A stretch of 64,000 bases of DNA from Ketobacter alkanivorans (GTDB lineage: Bacteria; Pseudomonadota; Gammaproteobacteria; Pseudomonadales; Ketobacteraceae), in NCBI RefSeq assembly GCF_002863865.1, contig NZ_CP022684.1:3911990-3975989 (forward strand), in the 5' to 3' direction. The translations under genes and the position numbers were made by a program. Below, in pieces: positions 24,831-34,037 of the stretch. Positions within the stretch are counted from its first letter, which is position 1, and every line of letters starts with the position of its first letter. The notes beneath the pieces were generated by a model, which searched no databases, was not told the DNA's origin, and saw nothing but the letters and a program-made list of their open reading frames with translations.

Positions 24831-26372
24831 TCAGAATACCTGGCTGAGAGCCGGCCCCACTAAATGGGGAAACAAGTAGGCATTCACATCAATTCTGGGT
24901 TTGTAGTGAACAAAAAGTCCACCCAGCGTGGTGAAAACTCTGGCCAACATAATAAACTCTGCAGGAAGTTTGTCCACCGGATCCGACTCGGCTTGCTCAA
25001 GCAGGCCTTTTGCCTGAGCCAGAATATCGCTGGAGCTTGGCCACTCCGGCTTATCGCTGCTCATTTCAAAAGCGGTGCGCTGGATCTGTGACAGCAGAGC
25101 ATCAGCAAAGGCCAGCAAGGTATCGGGCTTGCCACTACGAGTTTCAAACCCCATGCCTTTCAGTTCGGTGGCCATGGTTTTGCGCTCACCCATCAGAGCT
25201 GCGCCCAATACCTTGGAATAACCATCGCGGAAGGTCTCGGAGAGCACCATGGTGCAGCCAAAATCCAGCAGTACCAGATCGTTTTCAGGGGTGACCAGCA
25301 AGTTGCCGGGGTGTGGGTCTGCCTGAAATATTCCTGCTTGCAGTACCTGACGCAGATACAAGTCCAGAAGTCTGCCCAGCAAGTCGGCAACGCCCTTATC
25401 GTCACCTTCCTGTTGGCGTTTATCCAGTTCTGCCATCAGTGGCGTGCCGATTACGAAGTTGCTCACCAACACACGCTTGCTGCAGTGGCTGTGCACAGGG
25501 CGCGGCACCTGAACCTGGCTCACATCCAGCAAAAACTCACCGACGGTCGCCATGGAGTTGGCTTCAAAGCGATAATCCAGTTCTTCACGAATAGTTCGTT
25601 CGATTTCGTTGGTAATAGTATCCAGATCGGTGGGCGGGAGCATGGATGCGATGCTGTTGGTGAACAGCTTCATCAAGGTCATATCCAGATCAATTACCTG
25701 CTCCAGGCCGGGGCGTTGAATTTTTACAGCCACATCCTGGCCGCTATGCAATCGGGCGCGATGCACCTGGCCAATGCTGGCTGCGGCAATGGGCGTGGGG
25801 TCAAACTCCTTAAACAGAGCTTCCAGCGAATCGCCCAATTCGCTCTCGATCACTTCGCGCACGGCATCGTATTCAATTGGCGATGCCTGGTCTTGCAGTA
25901 CACGCAACTCCTCTACCCAGGGCTTGGGTAAAATATCGGCGCGCGCAGATAACAGTTGTCCTACTTTAAGGAATGCTCCGCCTTGATTCAGGGATACGTC
26001 ACGAAACAATCGGGCGTTGCGGCGATGTAGTTTTGCCAGTGCTGCCGGGGTGTTTTTGCGAGAGATAAAGGCTGACTTTATACCCCACAGGCGGTAACTG
26101 CTGGTGATGCGGGTGAGCATCCAGCCGGTCTCCTTCATGCGCTTAACCCGGGCTGGCCACTGCGCCGCTTCAAGGGCTAGGGCATCGTAATCCTCTTTCG
26201 CCTGCTCGGCACTCACGCCGACTTTTTTAAGCGTTGAGAGCGCCTGCTCTGCCAATTCACGCCCCTGCCAAAGGGTTTGTTCCAATGCGGAAACGGATGC
26301 ATTCATTACGTTCAGCCAGGCTTTCAGGCCTTCATTACGGTGGCCTGATTGCAGCGGGGTAGATGTATCCAT
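24831..26372 (-). CDS. ABC1/AarF (UbiB/COQ8-type) kinase-like protein, copy 1
   Basis: A 513-residue protein; the start at 26372 is backed by GAGGA 7 nt upstream. Family marks are KVGQ in AFLKVGQLLSARADILP, the alanine-rich loop AAASIGQVHRA, nucleotide Lys in VAVKIQRPG, DPHPGNLLV and LLDFG. The N-terminal 100 residues form an extra helical region. UbiB/COQ8 proteins are atypical kinases or ATPases that support ubiquinone synthesis or lipid handling. Two more members lie in this window, so ubiquinone is not the only likely target. A palindrome at 26411-26423 sits just upstream. Confidence 0.88.
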   Translation of the reverse strand: MDTSTPLQSGHRNEGLKAWLNVMNASVSALEQTLWQGRELAEQALSTLKKVGVSAEQAKEDYDALALEAAQWPARVKRMKETGWMLTRITSSYRLWGIKSAFISRKNTPAALAKLHRRNARLFRDVSLNQGGAFLKVGQLLSARADILPKPWVEELRVLQDQASPIEYDAVREVIESELGDSLEALFKEFDPTPIAAASIGQVHRARLHSGQDVAVKIQRPGLEQVIDLDMTLMKLFTNSIASMLPPTDLDTITNEIERTIREELDYRFEANSMATVGEFLLDVSQVQVPRPVHSHCSKRVLVSNFVIGTPLMAELDKRQQEGDDKGVADLLGRLLDLYLRQVLQAGIFQADPHPGNLLVTPENDLVLLDFGCTMVLSETFRDGYSKVLGAALMGERKTMATELKGMGFETRSGKPDTLLAFADALLSQIQRTAFEMSSDKPEWPSSSDILAQAKGLLEQAESDPVDKLPAEFIMLARVFTTLGGLFVHYKPRIDVNAYLFPHLVGPALSQVF

Positions 26373-26410
26373 ATATGCTTCCTCGTGAGTCGTGTGCCGA
26401 CGTGTCATTT

Positions 26411-26423
26411 TTTGTATTACAAA
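26411..26423. promoter_or_regulatory. Palindrome TTTGTATTACAAA upstream of ABC1 kinase
   Basis: A 13-bp perfect palindrome with a single central base, 39 bp upstream of the kinase start. Its core TGTAATACAAA recurs at 27003-27013 before the ribbon-helix-helix gene. It is a candidate operator for that protein; this is inference. Confidence 0.45.
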
Positions 26424-26431
26424 CCAAGTTC

Positions 26432-26453
26432 TAAAAAAGCCGGCTTTGCCGGC
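26432..26453 (-). terminator. Intrinsic terminator after RHH gene
   Basis: GCCGGC-AAA-GCCGGC on the minus strand followed by six T. It separates the ribbon-helix-helix gene from the ABC1 kinase gene, so the kinase needs its own promoter. Confidence 0.85.
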
Positions 26454-26467
26454 ATTAAGTGTTACTG

Positions 26468-26974
26468 CTAAAGCTGCTCGAGGCAGTCAGGGCATAGCCA
26501 CACAGGTGGCATATCCTTGGCCTGCAGGGCGCTCAGACCCCGATAGGCGCGCTGACCTCGTTTCAATTCTTTATTGCATTCTACGCACAGACAGGCCTTG
26601 TTCACGACCACATCCTGCCAGGCATCCACGCTTTCCAGCAGTTCCTCAGCAGAGGCTTTTTTGGGGTCGCCTTCACCCCGGACACTGGCTGCAACGCGCC
26701 GGGCATCCCGGCTCACCTGCCCTACCAGGGCACTGGAATCCGCGACAATATGGTCAACCAATGTGAAGGTGTCTTCCAGCACATTACGGATCAGGTGTGA
26801 CACAGACATGCGACGCTTTTCTGCCGCCTCTTTCAGTGTGGTCTCCAGATCCTCAGGGACTCGCGCCTGGACCACGCGGTCTTTACGTTCTTCGGCCGCA
26901 GCCGGTTTACGGCCACGACGACCGCCAAGCTTGCGGTTGGAATTGTCTGGTTTTTCAGGTGGTTTTGCAGGCAA
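26468..26974 (-). CDS. Ribbon-helix-helix DNA-binding protein with C-terminal zinc-binding cysteines
   Basis: About 168 residues. TTG 26974 is preferred because GGAG lies 6 nt upstream; the longest form starts at TTG 26998 without such a site. After a basic linker (GGRRGRKP) comes an RHH domain: DRVVQARVPEDLETTLKEAA, then MSVSHLIRNVLED. The C-terminus has two cysteine pairs, CLCVECNKE and CPDCLE, spaced like a zinc ribbon. It is probably a dimeric repressor. Palindromes at 27001-27013 and 26411-26423 suggest it controls itself and the kinase downstream. Confidence 0.78.
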   Translation of the reverse strand: MPAKPPEKPDNSNRKLGGRRGRKPAAAEERKDRVVQARVPEDLETTLKEAAEKRRMSVSHLIRNVLEDTFTLVDHIVADSSALVGQVSRDARRVAASVRGEGDPKKASAEELLESVDAWQDVVVNKACLCVECNKELKRGQRAYRGLSALQAKDMPPVWLCPDCLEQL

Positions 26975-26998
26975 AAGCGGCTCCAGAGCCAAAATCAA

Positions 26999-27220
26999 TT
27001 AATGTAATACAAAATATAACGTTAGATATGATGTCGTCAACGACTTCTGTGTTACAGAACTTGTAGCCACTGCGCCTTCGGGGGATTCCAGTCGTTCAAG
27101 TTGCTCAGTTAAGATATTGAAAATTGAGGAAAAAAAGGTTCCGTAGCCGATTCCTGCTGCCACCACGATCAGGCATCCTGCGATCATCCAGTTTGCGAGG
27201 TTGTTCTTATAATGTTCCAT
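26999..27220 (-). CDS. Small single-span membrane protein, hypothetical
   Basis: A 73-residue protein with one membrane helix (WMIAGCLIVVAAGIGYGTFF, about 11-30) and a short soluble tail with a helical LTEQLERLESPEG segment. The ATG at 27220 has a weak GGAA upstream. The C-terminal codons overlap the candidate operator of the RHH gene. I do not recognise a family, and coding is likely but not certain. Confidence 0.5.
   Translation of the reverse strand: MEHYKNNLANWMIAGCLIVVAAGIGYGTFFSSIFNILTEQLERLESPEGAVATSSVTQKSLTTSYLTLYFVLH
27001..27013. promoter_or_regulatory. Candidate RHH operator before its own gene
   Basis: The core TGTAATACAAA (27003-27013) repeats the palindrome at 26411-26423. It lies about 27-39 bp upstream of the preferred RHH start at 26974, where an autorepressor would bind. 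Confidence 0.42.
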
Positions 27221-27469
27221 TCTTTGGATTCCGCATAATGAATCAGCTTTAAAGGCAGAGCCGCCGCTATGGCAGCCCTGCCGGGGTGTTTACTGGGGTA
27301 TGTTGGCAGTCAGGAATGTCTTCTGGAATCGCTGTCAATTGCCGCTCCGAAGCTTGAGATGTTGTAGTTGCTGGCACGATAGGGCCCGCGCACGAGCGGG
27401 ATGCAGAATAAGCTCAGATCGACTTAGTGGTCTATGGGGTAATGTGGTTAAAGAGAGGGGTTGGCCGCG

Positions 27470-28531
27470 CTACCAGCCTAAAGTGGACTGCGCAACCACT
27501 GCCTGCTTTCGCAGGATGTCTAACGTGCCAAGTGGGTCCGGTAAGGTGGCCAGTTTGGCTCCCCACTGTCGGTAGAGTGCGTAAGCATTGGTAACTAAAC
27601 GCTCAGCACAACTCCATTTGCAGTAGGGCGATTCTAAAAATTCACGGCTGCTTAAAACCAGGTTGGCTGCATCATGAGGAAGCCTGTCCTGTTGATAGAG
27701 CGCGTGGATTTTTTCGTGGACAAAATGCCAGTAATCAATGATGTGTTGAATATCGCGGCGCGAGGCCAACGGCCCATGACCGGGTACCATGATGCTAGCG
27801 TTCAAGGCCAGTAAGCGCTCTAAAGCGGCCACTAGGTTTTCGACCGGCCCGCTCCACATGACGGGTGTTGAGCCGATAAAAGCTATATCACCAGCGTATG
27901 CAACGCTTTCGTCGGGCACATACACAATGGCATCACCATTGGTGTGCCCCGGCCCCACTTCATACAACACAATATCCTTGCCGTTGATGCATAAAGTGTG
28001 TTCATGCTGAAAAGCCATGGTTGGATCGGTTATGTGCACCCCACCGAACTCATACGGGGCCAGCATGTCAGCCATGTAATGGGAAAAGCAATCTACGGAT
28101 GCAAACGGAATATGTTTCATCGCTTTGCAGCCAAGCTTAAGTGCGCTCAGGGATCTCGGGTTCATGTGATGCATCTGGTCGATACAAGCTTGAGTCGCGA
28201 TAATATTTTTATTGCTGAATAACTGATTGCCCCAGCAGTGGTCACCATCAGAGTGAGTATTGATCACTGTGTCGATTGGTGAGCATTCAATGACCGGTTG
28301 CATGCCTTTTAACATTTCGCGGGTGAAGTGAAGATCCCAACAGGTATCCACCAATACACTTTTGCCGCCGCAATCAATCAGCCCAATATTGGTTTCACCC
28401 CATGACCCATTGGGTACCATCCAGCCATAACAGTTTTCGCTTACTTGATACAGGCCTTCTCGGAATAGAACCGGTTCACCGTGACGTGTGAGTTGTCGAC
28501 CGGTATCGATCAGTAATTTGGCTTCATTCAT
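27470..28531 (-). CDS. MBL-fold metallo-hydrolase
   Basis: A 353-residue metallo-beta-lactamase-fold enzyme. The zinc motif is THSDGDHCWGN (HxxxDH type, with Asp-Gly-Asp), preceded by VLVDTCWD; later His ligands are in GPGHTNGD and VPGHGPLAS. It overlaps the stop of the FAH-family gene by 1 bp (TAATG), so the two are co-translated. Such pairs often act in one catabolic route, but the substrate cannot be named. Confidence 0.87.
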   Translation of the reverse strand: MNEAKLLIDTGRQLTRHGEPVLFREGLYQVSENCYGWMVPNGSWGETNIGLIDCGGKSVLVDTCWDLHFTREMLKGMQPVIECSPIDTVINTHSDGDHCWGNQLFSNKNIIATQACIDQMHHMNPRSLSALKLGCKAMKHIPFASVDCFSHYMADMLAPYEFGGVHITDPTMAFQHEHTLCINGKDIVLYEVGPGHTNGDAIVYVPDESVAYAGDIAFIGSTPVMWSGPVENLVAALERLLALNASIMVPGHGPLASRRDIQHIIDYWHFVHEKIHALYQQDRLPHDAANLVLSSREFLESPYCKWSCAERLVTNAYALYRQWGAKLATLPDPLGTLDILRKQAVVAQSTLGW

Positions 28532-29511
28532 TAGGCTTTTCCGTCCTTGGTGGGGCTGTTGATGGTATTGCTTAGCGAGCCGACGCGCTCAATCCAAAGT
28601 TCAATGGTATCGCCAGGTTTGAGCCAATGATCATTCTCCATGGCGCAGCCATTGGGTAGTGTGCCTGTGGCGAAGACCTCACCCGGGTGAAGCCTTTCGT
28701 CTTTGGATGCATGTATCAGAATGTCGACAATGCTGTGCTGAAAATCCGCCGTAGTTGAATGGCTAACGGTATGGCCGTTGATTCTAACCTCGGCTTGCAG
28801 GTTGTTTACGCAAGGCAAGACTTCATCGGCGGTTACAACCGTATCGGACATAGCATTGATAAAATGCTTGGATTTTTGCGGTCCAAAGCCGCTGCGCATT
28901 TCTTCCAACTGCACATCTCGCGCACTGAAATCATTCAGCACCATAAAGCCGCCAATGGCATCCATAGCTTGCTCGGGTGTGGCATTAAATAGCGGTTTAA
29001 CCAGTACGAACGCCAACTCCAATTCGTAATCCAGATAGCCAGTATAAGAGGGCCAATGGATGGGATGGCCTTCGGTCGCCATATTTAGATGATTGCTGAA
29101 ATAATAGATAGGTTGACGATACCAGATGGCTTTCGGCTTCAGCGCAGGGAACGGGGCTTTGGTTACGCCTTCAAAGGCTTTTATGACGGGTAGTACTTTG
29201 GCCATGAAATGCTTAACAAACCCTCGTGCGGCATTCACCGCATGGGTTTCTGACAGCATGAAGTCTCGCAGCGAAAGTGGGATAAAAGGTAAGCAGGCTG
29301 GATAGTCGCTGGATATTTCGGCACCTGGTAAGTCGGCTGAAGCAAGGGCAGATTGAAATTTGGGCCTCCATTCGGGCCAATCTCTGAGCAGATCCAACAA
29401 AGTCGCCTGCCCCAAACAAAGGCCAGGAAGCAGATCTATGCGGTACCAGCGCTGATTGTGCTCAACAGCCAGATGGGCTTCATCGCCCAGTTTAATGCGT
29501 TTGAACTTCAA
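28531..29511 (-). CDS. Fumarylacetoacetate hydrolase family protein
   Basis: A 326-residue FAH-superfamily protein. The C-terminal catalytic domain (about 125-320) has YLDYELELAFVLVKP with the metal-binding Glu pair, LNDFSARDVQ and HASKDERLHPGEVFATGT. The extra N-terminal domain makes it the fumarylacetoacetase-like subclass rather than the short isomerase type. It breaks C-C bonds of 1,3-diketo acids in aromatic or related catabolism. It is first in a two-gene operon with the MBL hydrolase and divergent from the SDR gene. Confidence 0.87.
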   Translation of the reverse strand: MKFKRIKLGDEAHLAVEHNQRWYRIDLLPGLCLGQATLLDLLRDWPEWRPKFQSALASADLPGAEISSDYPACLPFIPLSLRDFMLSETHAVNAARGFVKHFMAKVLPVIKAFEGVTKAPFPALKPKAIWYRQPIYYFSNHLNMATEGHPIHWPSYTGYLDYELELAFVLVKPLFNATPEQAMDAIGGFMVLNDFSARDVQLEEMRSGFGPQKSKHFINAMSDTVVTADEVLPCVNNLQAEVRINGHTVSHSTTADFQHSIVDILIHASKDERLHPGEVFATGTLPNGCAMENDHWLKPGDTIELWIERVGSLSNTINSPTKDGKA

Positions 29512-29662
29512 TAGTGATGCTCCTGGACTCGGTTTATTGTTTTTATTGCGCTATCTTTCAGATAGATTAGAAAGGTTAATCTAACCGATTCAAACGGGTT
29601 ATGAGAAGCCAAATCATACAATATGCTTGCTGCGTTCATAGCGACTAGAGGAATTCTACATC

Positions 29663-30505
29663 ATGACCAACAAGGTAGCCGTGATCACCGGGGCTAACAG
29701 TGGTATCGGAAAAGAGACGGCAAAGGCCCTGGCGCAACAGGGGGTTGCTGTTGTGATGGGGTGCCGGGACGCAGACAGGGCGGAGACTGCACGGCAGGAG
29801 ATCGCGGCTGAAAGCGATAATTCGAACGTGGTGGTGATCCCGTTGGATTTGGCATCGCTGCAATCAGTGCGCGATTTTGTTGCCGAGTTTGGGCGCCAGT
29901 ACGATCACCTTGATCTGTTGATCAACAACGCGGGGCTGTTTCCCTTCAAAAAGCAAATAACCCAAGATGGCTATGAAACTCAATTTGGCGTGAATCATCT
30001 GGGGCACTTTCTGCTGACACACTTACTCATGCCACGGTTGCAGAAGGCAGAGCAGGCGCGGGTGATTAACGTTGCGTCTATGATCCATCACCTGGGTAAG
30101 ATCGATTTCGACAGTTTTCGTGGCGAAACGCGTTATTCTCCCTTGGGCGCTTATGGGCAGTCAAAGTTGGCCAATGTGTTGTTCACCCGAGAGCTGGCCA
30201 AGCGCTGCAAAGGCACTAGTGTGACCGCCTACAGCTTGCACCCCGGCGCAGTGGGAACCAATATTGCCGGTCGAGGCCTTGTGCGCAGGACCCTGTACAA
30301 ACTACTTGGCGGTTACCTGACACCTGCCCGTGGTGCTAAAACCAGTATCTACTTGGCGACCGCGCCCGGTATTGAATCCACCAGTGGCAGCTACTATGAC
30401 GAGTATTGCAAAGTGAAACCAGGCTCAAAGCGTTCCCGCGATGCAGCGCTGGCGGAACGCCTGTGGCAAGTGAGCGCGCAGTTGTTAGGGTTGGATGCCG
30501 CCTGA
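29663..30505 (+). CDS. SDR-family oxidoreductase (retinol dehydrogenase-like)
   Basis: A 280-residue classical short-chain dehydrogenase. The cofactor motif is TGANSGIGKETA, followed by NNAG in LLINNAGLFPF. The catalytic Ser lies in INVASMIHH and Tyr/Lys in YGQSKLANVLF. Sequence around SLHPGAVGTNI matches human RDH/WWOX-like enzymes, which usually prefer NADP. The substrate is unknown. It is monocistronic. Confidence 0.88.
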   Translation: MTNKVAVITGANSGIGKETAKALAQQGVAVVMGCRDADRAETARQEIAAESDNSNVVVIPLDLASLQSVRDFVAEFGRQYDHLDLLINNAGLFPFKKQITQDGYETQFGVNHLGHFLLTHLLMPRLQKAEQARVINVASMIHHLGKIDFDSFRGETRYSPLGAYGQSKLANVLFTRELAKRCKGTSVTAYSLHPGAVGTNIAGRGLVRRTLYKLLGGYLTPARGAKTSIYLATAPGIESTSGSYYDEYCKVKPGSKRSRDAALAERLWQVSAQLLGLDAA

Positions 30506-30609
30506 ATGCAACGCGTATGATGGGCCGTTAGGGTCGCTATTAAATCTTACCTGTGGCGCGGCTTCTGATAAAATGTGCGCCAAATAACCAATTCAGGAAT
30601 TGAGTCTGC

Positions 30610-31806
30610 GTGACATCATTACACGACATACCACTTAATACACTGCTGCTCAGTGCCACAGACAAGCTAGGATACACTCAGGCAACCGATGTGCAGCAGG
30701 CCGCCATTCCACAAGCGTTGGAGGGCAAGGATTTGCTGGTGTCGGCTCAAACCGGTAGTGGTAAAACAGCCGCGTTCCTGCTGCCTGTGCTGCATAGACT
30801 GTTGGCCATTCAATCACCTTATAAGGTCTCCCGCGCCCTGATTTTGTTGCCGACTCGTGAATTGGCCATGCAAACCCAGGAGCATCTGCAGCAACTGGCA
30901 TCTTTCACTCACATCAAGGCTGGCCTAATCATTGGTGGGGAGTCCTTTAAAGATCAGATTGCCGTTCTGGGTAAAAAGCCTGAAGTGATTATTGCCACGC
31001 CCGGTCGATTGGTAGAGCACATTCAGTCTGATTATGATTTAAGTAGTATTGAAATTTTGGTACTTGATGAAGCCGATCGAATGTTGCAGATGGGCTTTGC
31101 GGATGACATGAAATTAATCGCTGAACGCTGTAATTCAAAGCGTCAGAATCTGCTGTTCTCTGCCACACTTGATCATGAAAAGCTTGTTCGTATCAGTGAA
31201 GGTTTTAATGAGCCTGTCACGATTGAAGTTCACTCACAAAAGCAGGATCACGCTAACATTGTTCAACAGATGGTGTTGGCGGACGATCGAAAGCACAAAG
31301 AAAAGCTCACGTTCGCCCTGATCGAAGAAGAACAACCTGCCAAAGCATTTGTGTTCTGCAGCAACCGGGTGGAGTGCGAACAAGTCAGTAGTTTTCTGCG
31401 CTATAAAAAATTAAAAGTAAGTTATATCCATGGTGAGTTAAATCAAAGCCTGCGCAAAAAGGTGATGACAGAGTTGCGCCAGGATCGCATTCAGGTATTG
31501 GTGGCAACGGATCTTGCCGCTCGCGGGCTGGATATCGCCGGGGTAGATTTGGTGATTAATTTTTCTGTGGCCCGGTCGGGCGATGATTATGCACACCGAA
31601 TAGGCCGTACTGGCAGGGCAGACAGTAATGGCAAGGCCGTTTCGCTGATATCGGCTTTGGAGTGGAATAAAATGTCCAGCATTGAGCGCTATTTGAAGGT
31701 CCGCTTGGAGCGCCGCGTGGTTAAAGAGTTGAAGGCAGAATATACGGGGCCCAAGAAATTGAAGAACTCCGGTAAAGCTGCAGGCAAGAAGAAAAAGAAA
31801 AAATAG
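30610..31806 (+). CDS. DEAD-box RNA helicase (SrmB/RhlE-like)
   Basis: A 398-residue helicase starting at GTG 30610. Motifs in order: Q-motif region YTQATDVQQAAIP, motif I AQTGSGKTAAF, Ia PTRELAMQ, II VLDEADRML, III FSATL, V VATDLAARGLDIAGV, VI HRIGRTGRA. The short lysine-rich tail (AAGKKKKKK) probably aids RNA binding. It likely serves ribosome assembly or mRNA turnover. Confidence 0.93.
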   Translation: MTSLHDIPLNTLLLSATDKLGYTQATDVQQAAIPQALEGKDLLVSAQTGSGKTAAFLLPVLHRLLAIQSPYKVSRALILLPTRELAMQTQEHLQQLASFTHIKAGLIIGGESFKDQIAVLGKKPEVIIATPGRLVEHIQSDYDLSSIEILVLDEADRMLQMGFADDMKLIAERCNSKRQNLLFSATLDHEKLVRISEGFNEPVTIEVHSQKQDHANIVQQMVLADDRKHKEKLTFALIEEEQPAKAFVFCSNRVECEQVSSFLRYKKLKVSYIHGELNQSLRKKVMTELRQDRIQVLVATDLAARGLDIAGVDLVINFSVARSGDDYAHRIGRTGRADSNGKAVSLISALEWNKMSSIERYLKVRLERRVVKELKAEYTGPKKLKNSGKAAGKKKKKK

Positions 31807-31852
31807 ATGGGCTACTGTTACTGGTGGCGGCGCAACGCCGTAATGTACGCGC

Positions 31853-31885
31853 AATAAAAAGCCCCGAAGCTTTGCAGCTCGGGGC
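31853..31885 (-). terminator. Intrinsic terminator after the tRNA
   Basis: On the minus strand the stem CGGGGC/GCCCCG, extended by AGCT pairs around a short loop with one bulge, ends in TTTTTATT. It closes the transcript that carries the tRNA and possibly rpoD. Confidence 0.85.
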
Positions 31886-31891
31886 CGGTAT

Positions 31892-31968
31892 TGGTGGGCC
31901 TTCCCAGACTTGAACTGGGGACCTGCCGATTATGAGTCGGATGCTCTAACCAACTGAGCTAAAGGCCC
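31892..31968 (-). tRNA. tRNA with CAT anticodon, probably tRNA-Ile2 (k2C)
   Basis: A 77-nt cloverleaf with encoded CCA. The acceptor stem GGGCCTT pairs with AAGGCCC. The D-loop is GCTCAGTTGGTTAGAGC, the anticodon loop CTCATAA, and the T arm CCCAGTTCAAGTCTGGG. A CAT anticodon fits elongator Met or the lysidine-modified Ile2. The GACTCATAATC core and the GTTCAAGTC T-loop resemble Ile2 of E. coli more than Met. Pair 27-43 is a T-C mismatch. The tRNA lies 55 bp downstream of rpoD on the same strand. Confidence 0.9.
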
Positions 31969-32023
31969 GAAAAACTGGGCGCCATTATACGTATCAACGT
32001 TTAATGACGCCACATTTTTGCTT

Positions 32024-33883
32024 TTAGTTTTCGCTGTCCAGGAAGCTGCGCAAGTGTTCGGAGCGGCTGGGGTGCCGCAGTTTACGCAGTGCTTTGGCTT
32101 CGATCTGACGAATCCGTTCACGGGTTACATCAAACTGTTTGCCCACTTCTTCCAAAGTGTGGTCGGTGTTCATGTCGATGCCGAAGCGCATGCTCAGTAC
32201 CTTGGCTTCACGGGCGGTGAGGCCGGCCAGTACTTCGCGGGTTGCTTCCTGCAGGCCTTCGATAGTTGCCGAATCCACTGGCGAATCAATGGTGGCATCC
32301 TCGATAAAGTCACCCAAATGCGAGTCTTCGTCATCACCGATGGGGGTTTCCATGGAGATAGGCTCTTTCGCGATTTTGAGAACTTTACGTACCTTGTCTT
32401 CCGGCATCTCCAGGCGCACACCTAATTCTTCAGGGGTGGGCTCGCGGCCCATTTCCTGCAGCATCTGGCGGGATACCCGGTTCAGCTTGTTGATGGTTTC
32501 GATCATGTGCACCGGAATACGAATGGTGCGAGCCTGGTCCGCAATGGAGCGGGTGATGGCCTGACGAATCCACCAGGTAGCATAGGTGGAGAACTTGTAA
32601 CCACGACGGTATTCGAACTTGTCTACCGCTTTCATCAAGCCGATGTTGCCTTCCTGAATCAGATCGAGGAACTGCAATCCACGGTTGGTGTATTTTTTGG
32701 CTATGGAGATAACCAGACGCAGGTTGGCCTCTACCATTTCCTTCTTGGCGCGGCGAGCCTTGGCTTCACCGATAGACATGCGGCGATTGACTTCCTTGAT
32801 CTCAGGAATGGTCAGGCCGATGTGCTCTTGAAGCTGTACCATACGGCGTTGCGCCCGCAGTACGTCAGGGCGCACATTGGCGAGCCCTTCGGAGTAGGCT
32901 TTGCCTGCAGCGATGTGAGGGTCGATCCACTCCAGGTCAACTTCATTGCCTGGGAAGCTTTTAATGAACTCTTTCCGTGGCATTTTGGCCAGACGGATAC
33001 AGTTGTTCATGATAGTGCGTTCGGAGGCGCGGATGGCGACCAGAGTGTCACGAATTTCACTTTCAACCATGTCGAACAGACGGGGTACCAGTTTGAAGGT
33101 AACAAAATGGTCTGCCAGTTTGTTCAGGGCGGTTTCGGCGCGTTTGGACTCGCGGCCATGTTTGGCGATGGCGGCTTCCGCTTTTTTGTAAAGGGACTCC
33201 AGTTCACCAAACTGCTCTTTCGCTAGCTCCGGGTCGATCTCGTTGCTGACTTCATCTTCGTCATCATCATCGCTATCGTCGTCTTCGTCATCATCATCGC
33301 TGTCGCTGGCCGCTTCAGGCTTTTTGTCCTGGATGGGGGTAGGGGCGGCGATGTCGTCAACGTCAGAGATGAATCCAGACAGCACTTCAGACAGTCTGCC
33401 TTCTTCGTTCTCGGTAACGCGGCGATATTCAGACAGCACGGCATCAATACAGCCGGGCCAGTAGGCCAGGGCATGCATGACTTCTCGAATGCCTTCTTCG
33501 ATACGCTTGGCGATCACGATTTCGCCTTCACGGGTCAGCAGTTCGACTGTGCCCATCTCACGCATGTACATGCGCACGGGGTCAGTGGTTCTGCCTGGCT
33601 CGCTTTCAACAGAGGCCAGCGCGGCGGCGGCTTCTTCAGCTGCGTCCTCGTCGGTGCTGTTGGCGTTGTCGTTGAGCAACAATTCATCGGTTTCCGGTGC
33701 CACTTCGTGGACTGGAATACCCATGTCGTTGATCATGCCGATGATATCTTCGATCTGATCTGGATCGGTGATGTCTGCCGGGAGGTGATCGTTCACCTCG
33801 GCGTAGGTCAGGAAGCCTTGCTCCTTTCCCTTGGTAATTAGTTGTTTTAGCTGGGACTTTTGCTGTGCGGTATTGGAGGTCAT
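32024..33883 (-). CDS. rpoD: RNA polymerase sigma factor RpoD (sigma70)
   Basis: A 619-residue primary sigma factor. Region 1.1 is at about 5-80, region 1.2 at [21 protein letters not shown], and a non-conserved region at about 150-385 follows. Region 2 ([20 protein letters not shown], then [17 protein letters not shown]), region 3 and region 4 ([22 protein letters not shown]) are all intact. The non-conserved region carries a very acidic Asp/Ser run made of a 9-residue tandem duplication. The gene order dnaG-rpoD is the macromolecular synthesis operon. Confidence 0.98.
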   Translation of the reverse strand: MTSNTAQQKSQLKQLITKGKEQGFLTYAEVNDHLPADITDPDQIEDIIGMINDMGIPVHEVAPETDELLLNDNANSTDEDAAEEAAAALASVESEPGRTTDPVRMYMREMGTVELLTREGEIVIAKRIEEGIREVMHALAYWPGCIDAVLSEYRRVTENEEGRLSEVLSGFISDVDDIAAPTPIQDKKPEAASDSDDDDEDDDSDDDDEDEVSNEIDPELAKEQFGELESLYKKAEAAIAKHGRESKRAETALNKLADHFVTFKLVPRLFDMVESEIRDTLVAIRASERTIMNNCIRLAKMPRKEFIKSFPGNEVDLEWIDPHIAAGKAYSEGLANVRPDVLRAQRRMVQLQEHIGLTIPEIKEVNRRMSIGEAKARRAKKEMVEANLRLVISIAKKYTNRGLQFLDLIQEGNIGLMKAVDKFEYRRGYKFSTYATWWIRQAITRSIADQARTIRIPVHMIETINKLNRVSRQMLQEMGREPTPEELGVRLEMPEDKVRKVLKIAKEPISMETPIGDDEDSHLGDFIEDATIDSPVDSATIEGLQEATREVLAGLTAREAKVLSMRFGIDMNTDHTLEEVGKQFDVTRERIRQIEAKALRKLRHPSRSEHLRSFLDSEN

Positions 33884-33988
33884 GAAATGCCCATTCCGTC
33901 AGGTGCGCGAAGAACGCGGCATTATACAGGGTAAGGGGTGCCGTTGCTACTGGCAGCCCAATGAGTTTGTCTGGACTTTGTACTAAGT

Positions 33989-34004
33989 AATGTAAGCTTA
34001 CATT
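33989..34004. promoter_or_regulatory. 16-bp perfect palindrome between rpoD and dnaG
   Basis: AATGTAAGCTTACATT is a perfect 16-bp palindrome about 105 bp upstream of the rpoD start, in the 154-bp gap after dnaG. It looks like a dimer-binding operator; no factor is assigned. Confidence 0.4.
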
Positions 34005-34037
34005 TCTGGTCTCTGTTTGGTATCTGCATTTTGATTG

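Noticed and set aside
27300..27575. 91-codon frame between the small membrane gene and the MBL gene
   Set aside because: No ribosome-binding site, unlikely Cys/Arg-rich composition and overlap with the 3' end of the MBL gene. The 249-bp gap here shows nothing else convincing.
32507..33226. 239-codon frame antisense to rpoD
   Set aside because: Overlaps the conserved core of sigma70 in reverse; composition is that of a shadow.
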